Shown here one piece after another: positions 1-7,937 of a stretch of 64,000 nucleotides of DNA. The notes under the pieces were generated by a model. It made no database searches. It was given only the letters and a program-made list of their open reading frames with translations, and had not been told where the DNA came from. Made by a program: the position numbers and the translations under genes. Origin of the DNA: Nitrogeniibacter aestuarii (GTDB taxonomy: Bacteria; Pseudomonadota; Gammaproteobacteria; Burkholderiales; Rhodocyclaceae); contig NZ_CP071321.1 of NCBI RefSeq assembly GCF_017309585.1, positions 3,100,001 through 3,164,000 of the forward strand. The letters are read 5' to 3'. Each line of letters starts with the position of its first letter. Position 1 is the first letter of the stretch.

Positions 1-419
1 ACCACTGCGGTTGCGTTGGACAGGTTCATGCTCCGTGACTGGGCCACCATGGGGATACGAATACGCTGTGACTCAGGGATTTCCTCATGCAACCATGCAG
101 GTAGTCCGCGCGTCTCGGCGCCGAACAGCAGGATATCGCCAGCCTCGTACCGTACTTCATCGTAGCGACCGCCCCCCCGGGTCGTCAGTGCAAACACTCT
201 CGGCGACGGGCAAACCACCCTGAATGCAGCCCAGTCTTCGTGCACGGTCACATGGGCCATCTGGTGATAGTCCAGCCCCGCTCGCGCCACAGCCTTGTCG
301 GACAGGACAAATCCCAAGGGCTTGATCAAATGCAGCCGCGCACCGGTGTTCGCCACCAGGCGGATGATATTGCCCGTGTTCGGCGGAATTTCAGGTTCGA
401 AAAGTACGATATGAAACAT
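1..419 (-). CDS. trmL: tRNA (cytidine(34)-2'-O)-methyltransferase TrmL, 3' end cut by window edge
   Basis: Reading leftward from ATG at 419 gives an uninterrupted frame to the window edge (139 codons plus 2 nt). It begins MFHIVLFEPEIPPNTGNIIR and has a late SRSMNLSN motif, both characteristic of the SpoU/TrmD knot methyltransferase TrmL. TrmL 2'-O-methylates the wobble base of tRNA-Leu using SAM. The family is about 155 residues long, so only some 15 C-terminal residues should lie outside. It follows comF in the same direction with a 33-bp gap and may be cotranscribed with it. The frame stays open through a run of seven G at 174-180. The identification rests on characteristic family motifs and is quite secure. 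Confidence 0.9.
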   Translation of the reverse strand, partial: MFHIVLFEPEIPPNTGNIIRLVANTGARLHLIKPLGFVLSDKAVARAGLDYHQMAHVTVHEDWAAFRVVCPSPRVFALTTRGGGRYDEVRYEAGDILLFGAETRGLPAWLHEEIPESQRIRIPMVAQSRSMNLSNATAV

Positions 420-452
420 GGAGCGGGATTGTGCCGTCGCCCCCCGCGCAGA

Positions 453-1190
453 TCAACGCCCGGATGGCGTTCGCGCACACACCAGGTTGATGACGCGCGC
501 AGCCCCCGCCTGCTTCAGGGTTTGCGCCAACCGGTCCAGAGTCGCCCCCGAGGTCATCACGTCATCGACCACAAGCACCCGCTGCCCGTCGAGGCGGCCT
601 GAGACATCGAAGGCATGGCGCAGGTTTCGGCGTCGCTCCTTGAGGTTGAGACCCGCTTGTGGCGGTGTTTCGATGACTCTGCGGACACATCCTGCATTAA
701 TTCGACAACGATGCAGATGCGCCGTTTCACGCGCAAGCTCGATGGATTGATTGAAGCCACGCTCGGCCAACCGACGTCGGTGCAACGGAACCGGTATCAT
801 GCAGTCAAAACTCAGATATTGAGATCGCGTGGCCATGTGATGACCAAGGGCGCGCGCAACGGCGAGATCGTGGCCGTATTTCAACGCATGAATCAACCGG
901 TCAACCGGGGCGCCATACCGAAACACGGCAACGGTGTCATCAAAGGCAGGGGCTCGAGTGAGACAAGCACCACATACGCCAGGACTGGGCAGTTCCGAAG
1001 CGCATATCCTGCACGCTGCGCCCAGCCGGGGTAGATCGCTGACACAGCCGTCACACAGGCCCGTTGGCCAGCCTTCGCGACGGCACAGGACGCAATGCAT
1101 CGGCAAAAACCAGTCGAGCAGACGCGCAGGTAAGCCCCGCCGCCTGGCTGGCTGGTTTGACAAGGGCTTGAGCGATCTAGGATCATCCAT
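453..1190 (-). CDS. comF: ComF family phosphoribosyltransferase-like protein
   Basis: This 245-residue protein has an N-terminal cysteine-rich zinc-finger-like part (CVLCRREG, CDGCV, CRIC, CGACL in residues ~30-80). A type I phosphoribosyltransferase domain follows, with the PRPP-binding signature VLVVDDVMTSGAT near residue 205. This is the ComF/GntX architecture. ComF proteins are linked to DNA uptake (competence) and GntX to substrate utilisation; the reaction is not established. The gene is divergent from bioB with only 30 bp between the start codons, so the promoters must overlap coding sequence. It probably reads into trmL. A dedicated competence role is inference; pilBCD further right make type IV pilus-mediated uptake possible. 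Confidence 0.9.
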   Translation of the reverse strand: MDDPRSLKPLSNQPARRRGLPARLLDWFLPMHCVLCRREGWPTGLCDGCVSDLPRLGAACRICASELPSPGVCGACLTRAPAFDDTVAVFRYGAPVDRLIHALKYGHDLAVARALGHHMATRSQYLSFDCMIPVPLHRRRLAERGFNQSIELARETAHLHRCRINAGCVRRVIETPPQAGLNLKERRRNLRHAFDVSGRLDGQRVLVVDDVMTSGATLDRLAQTLKQAGAARVINLVCARTPSGR

Positions 1191-1220
1191 AATTTTGTAT
1201 TACAGCGCAAAAAGCACATC

Positions 1221-2213
1221 ATGACAATGACATCTACCGCAGCGCCCACCACGGCGCAAACGACAGCACCCACCGCCCAGGCCACCCCTTGGCGCGTTGC
1301 CGATGTCGAAGCCCTTTTTGCCATGCCGTTCAACGACCTGTTGTTCAAGGCGCAACAGGTCCACCGCGAGCATTTCGATCCGAATGCCGTTCAGCGGTCA
1401 ACACTGCTTTCGATCAAGACCGGTGGCTGTTCTGAAGACTGCGGCTATTGCTCCCAGTCGGCCCGCTACGACACCGGCCTCGAACGCGAGCGACTCATGC
1501 CACTGGACGAGGTGCTGGAGAATGCCCGCGCAGCCAAAGCCAAGGGCGCCAGCCGCTTCTGCATGGGCGCAGCCTGGCGCGGCCCCAAGGACAAGGACCT
1601 CGAGCCGGTGCTCGACATGGTCCGCGAGGTCAAGGCACTCGGCCTCGAAACCTGCGTGACCCTGGGTATGCTGAACGACGGCCAAGCCGAAAAACTCGCT
1701 GAAGCCGGCCTCGACTACTACAACCACAACATTGATACCTCACCCGAGTTCTACGGCCAGGTGATCACCACGCACACGTTGCAGGACCGGCTCGACACGC
1801 TCGGCCGAGTGCGCGATGCGGGCATCAACGTGTGCTGCGGCGGCATCGTCGGTCTGGGCGAAGGCCGCAAGAGCCGCGCCGCCCTGATTGCCCAGCTCGC
1901 CAACATGGACCCGCAGCCCGACTCCGTCCCCATCAACAATCTTGTGCGGATCGAAGGCACGCCCCTGGGTGAAAACGAAGCCGTGGACCCGATCGAGTTC
2001 GTTCGCACCATCGCCGCTGCTCGTATCACCATGCCCAAGGCCTATGTGCGCCTCTCTGCCGGCCGCCAGCAGATGAGCGACGAAATGCAGGCCCTGTGCT
2101 TCCTGGCAGGCGCCAACTCGATGTTCTACGGCGACCGTCTGCTGACCACCGACAACCCGGAAGCCGATCGGGACGAAACCCTCTTCGCAAAACTCGGACT
2201 CAACGCCGTTTGA
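1221..2213 (+). CDS. bioB: Biotin synthase
   Basis: BioB is a radical-SAM enzyme that inserts sulfur into dethiobiotin, the last step of biotin synthesis. The 330-residue product carries the CxxxCxxC cluster motif (C70, C74, C77 in GCSEDCGYC), which binds the SAM-cleaving 4Fe-4S cluster. It also has the conserved YYNHNIDTSPEFY and GLGE segments of the family. The Thr/Ala-rich first ~20 residues are a variable extension, and a second ATG lies two codons in. A G/C-rich hairpin without a T-tract follows the stop codon, and bioC lies downstream on the same strand, so partial readthrough into bioC is possible. I see no convincing BirA operator in the short upstream gap. Confidence 0.97.
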   Translation: MTMTSTAAPTTAQTTAPTAQATPWRVADVEALFAMPFNDLLFKAQQVHREHFDPNAVQRSTLLSIKTGGCSEDCGYCSQSARYDTGLERERLMPLDEVLENARAAKAKGASRFCMGAAWRGPKDKDLEPVLDMVREVKALGLETCVTLGMLNDGQAEKLAEAGLDYYNHNIDTSPEFYGQVITTHTLQDRLDTLGRVRDAGINVCCGGIVGLGEGRKSRAALIAQLANMDPQPDSVPINNLVRIEGTPLGENEAVDPIEFVRTIAAARITMPKAYVRLSAGRQQMSDEMQALCFLAGANSMFYGDRLLTTDNPEADRDETLFAKLGLNAV

Positions 2214-2218
2214 TCAGC

Positions 2219-2239
2219 GAGGGGGCTCAAAGCCCCCTC
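2219..2239 (+). terminator. GC-rich hairpin after bioB without a T-tract
   Basis: A perfect 9-bp stem (GAGGGGGCT / AGCCCCCTC) with a CAA loop begins 5 bp after the bioB stop. No U-run follows, so it is either a weak or attenuating terminator or an mRNA-stabilising hairpin between bioB and bioC. The rest of the gap up to bioC (2240-2316) shows no clear motif. Confidence 0.5.
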
Positions 2240-2316
2240 CAGTCATCAGTCGCCAAGTCAGCGGCGATTGTGTATCGTTCGGGCGGCCGCGCACTGATTT
2301 GCGGCACACATGAGCC

Positions 2317-3201
2317 ATGCCTGAAAGTTTCCAGATCAATTCCCGCCATGTCCGGCGCCAGTTCGAACGTGCCGCAGCACGTTACGCCGAGGCCGACGTG
2401 CTGGCGCGCGTCACCGCCGAACAGATGCTAGAGCGCCTTGAGGGTATCAACCACACCCCTGCACGCATACTCGAGCTGGGATGCGGCCAGGGACGCGACA
2501 TCGATGCCCTCGCCAAGCGCTATCCAGACGCGCGTATTCATGCCATGGACGTTGCGCATGCCATGGTCAGACAGATCGAGCCCACCAAAGGCCTGCTGAC
2601 GCGCCTGTTACGCAAAACCCCCGTCATTGACCGCCTTGTTGGCACAGCGACAGCGTTGCCGCTGAAGGCAGGCAGCGTCGACATGGTGTGGTCCAACCTG
2701 ATGCTCAATTGGCTGGACGACCCAGCCCCGGCATTACGGGAAGCTCACCGGATCATGCAAGTGGGGGGCATGCTGATGTTCTCAACGCTCGGCCCTGACA
2801 CGCTCAAGGAACTGCGTGCAGCCCTCGGGGAGGCCGGCAGTGCTCATGTCCACCCCTTCATCGACATGCACGATCTGGGCGACGCGCTGATCAAGGCCGG
2901 CTTCGCCGATCCGGTGATGGATATGGACACCCTCACCCTCACCTACGCCGACTTCGACGGCTTGATGGCGGACCTGCGTCTGTCAGGCAGCACCAACGCA
3001 TCCGAGCAGCGCGCACGAGGCCTTGGCCAGCGCACCGTATGGCTTACTGCCCGTGAGCGCTACGAGCAAGCGCGCCAGGACGGTCGCCTGCCCGCCACGT
3101 TCGAGGTGGTGTATGGGCACGCCTGGAAGCCCGAGCCCAAAACCATCGACGACGGGCGCGACATCATCCGTTTCCAGCCCTATCCGGGACGAGGCGCCTG
3201 A
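2317..3201 (+). CDS. bioC: Malonyl-ACP O-methyltransferase BioC
   Basis: This is a 294-residue class I SAM methyltransferase. Motif I reads ELGCGQGRD around residue 53, and the N-terminus (INSRHVRRQFERAAARY) is the typical BioC opening. BioC methylates the free carboxyl of malonyl-ACP so that fatty acid synthesis can build the pimeloyl chain of biotin. Its position behind bioB supports this role over a generic methyltransferase. The stop TGA shares its last base with the ATG of the following nucleotidase gene, indicating translational coupling. Confidence 0.9.
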   Translation: MPESFQINSRHVRRQFERAAARYAEADVLARVTAEQMLERLEGINHTPARILELGCGQGRDIDALAKRYPDARIHAMDVAHAMVRQIEPTKGLLTRLLRKTPVIDRLVGTATALPLKAGSVDMVWSNLMLNWLDDPAPALREAHRIMQVGGMLMFSTLGPDTLKELRAALGEAGSAHVHPFIDMHDLGDALIKAGFADPVMDMDTLTLTYADFDGLMADLRLSGSTNASEQRARGLGQRTVWLTARERYEQARQDGRLPATFEVVYGHAWKPEPKTIDDGRDIIRFQPYPGRGA

Positions 3202-3851
3202 TGAGTTCCCCCGTCTGGCTCTTCGATCTGGACAATACGCTGCACAACGCCAGCGCTCACATCTTTCCGCACATCAACGCGTCGATGACCGCCTACATCT
3301 GCGAACAGCTGAACGTGGATGAAACACAAGCCAACCATTTGCGCATGCAGTACTGGCAGCGTTACGGCGCCACCCTGCTGGGGCTTGTCCGCCATCACAA
3401 CGTGGATCCGGCGCATTTTCTGGCGGAAACGCACCGCTTCGATCGACTGCACGACAAGGTCGTGTTCGATCGCGCGCTGCGCCACCGGCTCGAGCATCTT
3501 CCGGGGCGGAAAATTGTCTTTTCGAACGGCCCGTCAGCCTACGCACGATCCGTTTTGTCCATCATGGGCATTGCGCGATGCTTTGACGACGTGTTTGCAG
3601 TCGAGAACATGCGCCTGCAGCCCAAACCACAGACCGGTGCATTCCGCCGTCTGCTGCGCGCCCATCGGTTGCAGCCGAAGGCCTGCATCCTCATCGAGGA
3701 CAGTCTGGAGAACCTGCGGGCCGCCAAGCGCCTGGGCATGAAAACCGTCTGGATTGACCGCAGCCATGGCAAGCCGGCGTATGTGGACATGAAGCTATCC
3801 AGCGTCCTTCAGTTACCACGAGCTGCGAGCAAATTGCGTTCGACATCATGA
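3201..3851 (+). CDS. HAD-family pyrimidine 5'-nucleotidase-like protein
   Basis: The 216-residue haloacid-dehalogenase hydrolase has motif I WLFDLDNTLHN (residues ~6-16), with the nucleophile Asp and the acid/base Asp two residues on. It has a helical cap, motif II VFSNGPS, and motif III/IV around KPQTGAF and IEDSLENL. The wording matches the pyrimidine 5'-nucleotidase group (SDT1/YjjG-like) that dephosphorylates UMP/CMP or related substrates. It overlaps bioC by one base and is probably its cotranscribed partner. Substrate specificity cannot be read from the sequence. Confidence 0.8.
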   Translation: MSSPVWLFDLDNTLHNASAHIFPHINASMTAYICEQLNVDETQANHLRMQYWQRYGATLLGLVRHHNVDPAHFLAETHRFDRLHDKVVFDRALRHRLEHLPGRKIVFSNGPSAYARSVLSIMGIARCFDDVFAVENMRLQPKPQTGAFRRLLRAHRLQPKACILIEDSLENLRAAKRLGMKTVWIDRSHGKPAYVDMKLSSVLQLPRAASKLRSTS

Positions 3852-3879
3852 AAAAAAGCGCCATCAGAGGCGCTTCTTT
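3850..3879. terminator. Bidirectional intrinsic terminator
   Basis: The stem AAGCGCC / GGCGCTT with a six-base loop is preceded by an A-run and followed by TTCTTT. It sits directly after the nucleotidase stop and between two convergent genes, so it can serve both that gene and hemB. Confidence 0.75.
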
Positions 3880-3941
3880 CACTCGCTGGCTGCACGATCA
3901 CCCGAGACGGGACCGCCCGGGGGCAAGTGCATGGGTTCGGC

Positions 3942-4943
3942 TTACGCCTTCAACCAGCGCGCAGCCTCGAGCGCGTAGTATGTCAGCACGCCATCAGCGC
4001 CGGCGCGCTTGAACGCCACCAGTGCTTCCAGCGCACACGCCTTTTCGTCCAGCCAACCATTGGCCGCAGCAGCCTTGAGCATGGCGAACTCTCCGCTCAC
4101 CTGATAGACGAAGGTCGGCACCTGCAGCTCATTCTTGACGCGACGCACAATGTCGAGATACGGCATACCCGGCTTCACCATGAACATGTCGGCGCCCTCG
4201 GCAATGTCGAGGCTCACCTCGCGAATCGCCTCGTCACTGTTGGCGGGGTCCATCTGGTACGTGTACTTGTTTCCGCCCGCAAGGTTCCCGGCAGAACCCA
4301 CCGCGTCACGGAACGGGCCGTAATAGCTCGACGCGTATTTCGCCGAATAGGCCAGGATGCGCGTGAGGATATGCCCGCCAGCGTCCAGCTCAGCGCGAAT
4401 TCGCGCTACCCGACCGTCCATCATGTCCGACGGAGCCACGACATCGGCCCCTGCGTCAGCATGACTTCGAGCCTGTTTGGCCAGGGCTTCCAGCGTCTCG
4501 TCATTCATCACGTAGCCACTGGCATCGATCAGGCCGTCCTGACCATGACTGGTGTAGGGATCGAGCGCCACATCGGTGATGACGCCGAGTTCGGGAAAGC
4601 GGTCCTTGAGACCCGCTACCACGGTTGGCACGAGTCCCTCCGGGTTCCACGCCTCTTCGGCGCCTTCGCTCTTTTTGTTCGCTTCAATCACAGGAAACAG
4701 CGCCAGCGCCGGCACGCCGAGCGAGAGCGCCTCTTCCGCCACTCCATAGAGCAGGTCCAGCGAAACGCGCTCGACCCCGGGCATGGACGCAACCGTCTGG
4801 CGCTGCCCCTGGCCTGGCAGGACAAAAACGGGATAGATCAGATCATTGGCCGTCAGCACATGCTCGCGCATCAGGCGGCGGGAAAAGTCATCTCGACGCA
4901 TGCGGCGCATGCGAGTGGCGGGAAAGACGGGAGTGCGGTTCAT
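3942..4943 (-). CDS. hemB: Delta-aminolevulinic acid dehydratase (porphobilinogen synthase)
   Basis: HemB condenses two 5-aminolevulinate molecules to porphobilinogen in tetrapyrrole synthesis. The 333-residue product is full length. Both catalytic lysines are recognisable, in SAKYASSYYGPF and in MVKPGMPY. The metal region reads DVALDPYTSHGQDG, with Asp replacing the Zn-binding cysteine triad, so this is the Mg-dependent, cysteine-poor class typical of many proteobacteria. It faces the nucleotidase gene convergently and lies downstream of engB, separated by hairpins. The ATG at 4943 fits the family N-terminus. Confidence 0.97.
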   Translation of the reverse strand: MNRTPVFPATRMRRMRRDDFSRRLMREHVLTANDLIYPVFVLPGQGQRQTVASMPGVERVSLDLLYGVAEEALSLGVPALALFPVIEANKKSEGAEEAWNPEGLVPTVVAGLKDRFPELGVITDVALDPYTSHGQDGLIDASGYVMNDETLEALAKQARSHADAGADVVAPSDMMDGRVARIRAELDAGGHILTRILAYSAKYASSYYGPFRDAVGSAGNLAGGNKYTYQMDPANSDEAIREVSLDIAEGADMFMVKPGMPYLDIVRRVKNELQVPTFVYQVSGEFAMLKAAAANGWLDEKACALEALVAFKRAGADGVLTYYALEAARWLKA

Positions 4944-5071
4944 GGAAAATACGTCCTGAGAGATTCAGTCACAAAGTCAGGTTCATTGTGCCGGGAACTT
5001 TGGCTCCCTGCATTGATCTAGGAGAAAGACGGTGAGGATGTCTCCTCGCTGTTTAACCTCCCTGAGCGGGC

Positions 5072-5093
5072 GCCCTACCCCATGAAGTAGGGC
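5072..5093. terminator. Hairpin between engB and hemB
   Basis: Inverted repeat GCCCTAC / GTAGGGC with an 8-base spacer. It lies just past the stronger hairpin at 5100-5138 as seen by transcripts leaving engB. No U-run accompanies it. Its role could be RNA stability or pausing before hemB. Confidence 0.4.
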
Positions 5094-5099
5094 CTTCAA

Positions 5100-5138
5100 C
5101 CCCCGGCTTTCTCCCCTTTGGCCGGGGGCTTTCTTTTG
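5100..5138. terminator. Strong GC hairpin downstream of engB
   Basis: The 8-bp stem CCCCCGGC / GCCGGGGG has a 13-base loop. On the plus strand it is followed by CTTTCTTTT. It lies immediately past the engB stop (engB is on the minus strand), where the T-tract orientation is opposite to the gene, so terminator efficiency for engB is uncertain. Confidence 0.5.
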
Positions 5139-5148
5139 TCTGCCCGCT

Positions 5149-5781
5149 TCACGCATCCGGTGCGGCGTCGGTGTATCCCCCGAGCGCCGACTCGAGCCAG
5201 GGCCCCACCGTCTTTTCGACTTCGTCCATACCGGTCTTCTTGAGACTGGAAAAGAGCTGCACCGACACCTGGTCGCCCCACTCGGCAGCGACCTGCTTGC
5301 GCGTGGCCGCCAGCGTTTTCGCCGCCTCACTGCGGGTGAGCTTGTCCGATTTGGTCAGCAGACAGTGCACCGGACGGCCGCTGGGCGCGAACCAGTCGAG
5401 CATCTGACGATCAAGCGGGGTCAGTGGCCGACGCGAATCCATGATGAGCACCAGCCCCACCAGATTCGGGCGTTCGGTCAGGTAGATCTCCAGCAGGCGC
5501 TGCCACTGCTTGCGGATCTTCTCCGGCACCTCGGCATAGCCGTAGCCGGGCAGATCAACCATCACGGCACCGTTACGCAGTCTGAAGAAGTTGATCAGTT
5601 GCGTCCGACCAGGGGTTTTGGAGACGAAGGCAAGTCGGGTGTGTGCAGCGAGCGTATTGATTGCGCTCGATTTACCGGCGTTGGATCGCCCCGCAAATGC
5701 CACCTCTGGCCCGTTGGGTGCCGGCAGCCCTTTGGGCTCGGCAATGGAGATTTCGAAAGTCGCGTGACGAAACAGGGACAT
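5149..5781 (-). CDS. engB: Ribosome-biogenesis GTPase EngB (YihA/YsxC)
   Basis: The 210-residue GTPase of the TrmE-Era-EngA-EngB class assists late assembly of the 50S subunit. Visible motifs are G1 GRSNAGKSS (~31-39), a switch-I region KTPGRTQ, G3 DLPGYGY, G4 TKSDK and G5 SSLKK. Length and order match the family. It is divergent from the cytochrome c4 gene across a 122-bp gap (5782-5903) that must hold promoters for both. An AT-rich TATAGAAT element there may serve the cytochrome. Confidence 0.95.
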   Translation of the reverse strand: MSLFRHATFEISIAEPKGLPAPNGPEVAFAGRSNAGKSSAINTLAAHTRLAFVSKTPGRTQLINFFRLRNGAVMVDLPGYGYAEVPEKIRKQWQRLLEIYLTERPNLVGLVLIMDSRRPLTPLDRQMLDWFAPSGRPVHCLLTKSDKLTRSEAAKTLAATRKQVAAEWGDQVSVQLFSSLKKTGMDEVEKTVGPWLESALGGYTDAAPDA

Positions 5782-5903
5782 TGGGTGGGACCGGACGCAC
5801 AGATGAAAAATGGCCGGGTGTTGCGTCGCGCAAACCGGCCTTGGTGTTATAGAATAGCAGGATTCAAAAAATTTCGACCATTGCTTCCAAGGACTTTGTG
5901 ATC

Positions 5904-6530
5904 ATGCTGAAGCGTTCCCTGTTGATCTCACTCCTGCTCGTCGCAGGTTCCATCCAGGCTGAAGAAGCCGCTCCGAATACGGAGAAAGCCAAGCAGATCG
6001 CCACTACGCTCTGCGCCGGCTGCCACAACCCTGATGGCAACAGCCAGTTGGCCGCCAATCCGAAGCTGGCAGGCCAGATTCCGGAGTATCTGTACAAGCA
6101 GCTGAAGAACTTCAAGGGTGCTGAGGGCGCTACGCCGGAACGCGTGAATGCCACCATGAACGCCATGGTTGCCGGCCTGTCCGACGAAGACATGAAGGGT
6201 CTGGCACACTACTTTGCCGGACAGACACTCGAGCCGTCCGTGGCCACCAATGGTGCGCTCGTTGAGATGGGCCAGAAGATCTGGCGCGCTGGCGACGCCT
6301 CCAAGGGCCTGCCTGCCTGTGCCGCCTGTCATGGTCCGGCCGGCGCCGGCCTGCCGGCTCAGTTCCCGCGTATTGCGGGCCAGTTTGCCGAGTACACCGA
6401 AGCACAGCTGAAGGCCTTCCGCGCTGAAGAGCGTGCCAACGATCCGGCCAAGATGATGCGCATGATCGCGCTCAAGATGACCGACAAGGAAATCAAGGCA
6501 GTAGCCGATTACGCTGCCGGCCTGCGTTGA
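5904..6530 (+). CDS. Cytochrome c4, di-heme
   Basis: This is a secreted two-domain c-type cytochrome. A cleavable signal peptide (residues 1-19, ending IQA) is followed by heme-attachment motifs CAGCH (37-41) and CAACH (139-143) in two homologous halves, each with candidate Met axial ligands. Cytochrome c4 carries electrons in the periplasm from the bc1 complex to terminal oxidases or nitrogen-oxide reductases. I chose ATG 5904. An in-frame GTG at 5898 is also possible because the AAGGA ribosome site at 5889-5893 is 4 nt from GTG and 10 nt from ATG. A strong terminator follows. Confidence 0.93.
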   Translation: MLKRSLLISLLLVAGSIQAEEAAPNTEKAKQIATTLCAGCHNPDGNSQLAANPKLAGQIPEYLYKQLKNFKGAEGATPERVNATMNAMVAGLSDEDMKGLAHYFAGQTLEPSVATNGALVEMGQKIWRAGDASKGLPACAACHGPAGAGLPAQFPRIAGQFAEYTEAQLKAFRAEERANDPAKMMRMIALKMTDKEIKAVADYAAGLR

Positions 6531-6555
6531 TCGTCTGGTTGATTGCTTCACGAAC

Positions 6556-6585
6556 GGGGTGGCTCAGGCCACCCCGTTTTTCTTT
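6556..6585 (+). terminator. Intrinsic terminator of cytochrome c4 gene
   Basis: Perfect 8-bp stem GGGGTGGC / GCCACCCC with a TCAG loop, followed by GTTTTTCTTT. Confidence 0.92.
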
Positions 6586-6609
6586 CTGCCACCAGATACA
6601 GAGACATTC

Positions 6610-7065
6610 ATGAAAAAGCCGCTGCTCACCATACTCTCGTGCCTTGCGGTCACAACAGCACTCGCCCACCAGCAAACCGGCGATGACCGGGTGGACTACC
6701 GACAAGGCGCCTACAAGATCATGGGCTGGCACATGGGGATCCTCGGAGATATGGCACGCGGCGAAACTGCTTTTGACCTTGACCGTGCGCGCGAAGCGGC
6801 CCGCCACCTTCAATGGGCTGAGCGATTGACGGCTACCACCTACACCCCGGACACGAAACAGGCACACAAATCTCGCCTGCTGCCCAAGGCGTGGCGCGAT
6901 ATGGATGCCTTTGCCGACCGCGGCAAAGCGCTGAAAAACAAAATCGACGCCCTGGAAAGCGACCTTGAGGCGGGAAACGAAGGCGCCGCCCGGCAGCGCA
7001 TCGGCGAGGTCGGCAAGGCTTGCAAGGCATGCCATGACGATTTTCGGGAAAAGATGAAGCACTGA
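6610..7065 (+). CDS. Cytochrome c' family protein
   Basis: The 151-residue secreted protein has a signal peptide ending in TALA and a single C-terminal heme motif CKACH (138-142) followed by DDFREK. This is the layout of the four-helix-bundle cytochrome c' / c-556 group, where His142 is the proximal ligand and there is often no sixth ligand. The family binds NO and CO, and a role in NO protection is plausible but not shown. ATG 6610 was preferred over upstream codons because it begins the signal peptide (MKKPLLTIL). It is flanked by strong terminators, so it is its own unit. Confidence 0.85.
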   Translation: MKKPLLTILSCLAVTTALAHQQTGDDRVDYRQGAYKIMGWHMGILGDMARGETAFDLDRAREAARHLQWAERLTATTYTPDTKQAHKSRLLPKAWRDMDAFADRGKALKNKIDALESDLEAGNEGAARQRIGEVGKACKACHDDFREKMKH

Positions 7066-7089
7066 GGGCCGTCGAGTGGCCAACACGAC

Positions 7090-7115
7090 GGGGCGATTGA
7101 TCGCCCCGTTTTTTT
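7090..7115 (+). terminator. Intrinsic terminator of cytochrome c' gene
   Basis: Stem GGGGCGA / TCGCCCC with a TTGA loop, followed by G and seven T. It ends at the stop codon of the convergent DUF455 gene. Confidence 0.92.
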
Positions 7116-7924
7116 CATCGTCGGGGTCTTGGTTGTGCCAGCACCTCAAGCTCGGCCGGACTAAAGCCTGCCGCAAGGCGCGCCGGTCGATTCAAAGGCG
7201 GCCTGGGCCATGGCGCGTCAAACGCATCAATGAGCGAACGATAGTGCGCTTCGGGTTCCAGACCGCGCTCGCTGCAGAAATACCGAAACCAATGATCCCC
7301 GAGCGCGACATGCCCGATTTCGTCACGCAGAATGATGTCGAGAATCGACAAGGTTTTCTGGTCCCCGATGGCACGCAATTTCGCCATGATGGGTGGCGTC
7401 GCATCCAGCCCCCGGGCCTCCAGCACACGCGGCACCAGGGCCATGCGGGCGAGCGGATCATCTGCCGTCTTGACGGTCATCTGCCATAGCCCGTCGTGCG
7501 CGGGGAAATCACCATACTGGGCACCCAGTTCAAGCAGCCGCTCACGCACCAGTGTGAAATGGCAGGCCTCTTCGGCAGCCACATCGATCCAGCCACGATA
7601 GAAATCGTCTGGCAAGCAACGGAATCTGTAGGCGCAATCGAGCGCCAGATTGATGGCGTTGAACTCAATGTGCGCGATGGCATGCAGCAGCGCGGCATGG
7701 CCATCCTGCGCGCCCAGACGGCGATTTGGCACCCCGGCTGGCGCCACAAGTACCGGGCGTTCGGGGCGTCCGGGTTCCGTTACCGTCAGCACAGGGGCGT
7801 CAGTCGCCGACTTGAGCCGACCTTCGTCGCAGTCGCGCTTGAGCTGAACGACCGCTTCGCACTTTTCCTGCGGATCGCAAACAAGCAAGGCCGCAAGCGC
7901 GGCCTTGTGAAGAGAGTGACTCAT
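7115..7924 (-). CDS. DUF455 family ferritin-like protein
   Basis: The 269-residue helical protein has three carboxylate/histidine clusters at the right spacing for a di-iron ferritin-like site: HIEFNAINLALD, AAEEACHF and RDEIGHVALGDHWF. This matches the DUF455 family. The biochemical function is unknown; members resemble tRNA-modifying and oxidase di-iron proteins of the ferritin fold. It lies 13 bp downstream of ffh on the same strand and may be cotranscribed with it. It converges on the cytochrome c' gene. Confidence 0.85.
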   Translation of the reverse strand: MSHSLHKAALAALLVCDPQEKCEAVVQLKRDCDEGRLKSATDAPVLTVTEPGRPERPVLVAPAGVPNRRLGAQDGHAALLHAIAHIEFNAINLALDCAYRFRCLPDDFYRGWIDVAAEEACHFTLVRERLLELGAQYGDFPAHDGLWQMTVKTADDPLARMALVPRVLEARGLDATPPIMAKLRAIGDQKTLSILDIILRDEIGHVALGDHWFRYFCSERGLEPEAHYRSLIDAFDAPWPRPPLNRPARLAAGFSPAELEVLAQPRPRR

Positions 7925-7937
7925 TGTCAGCCGACGC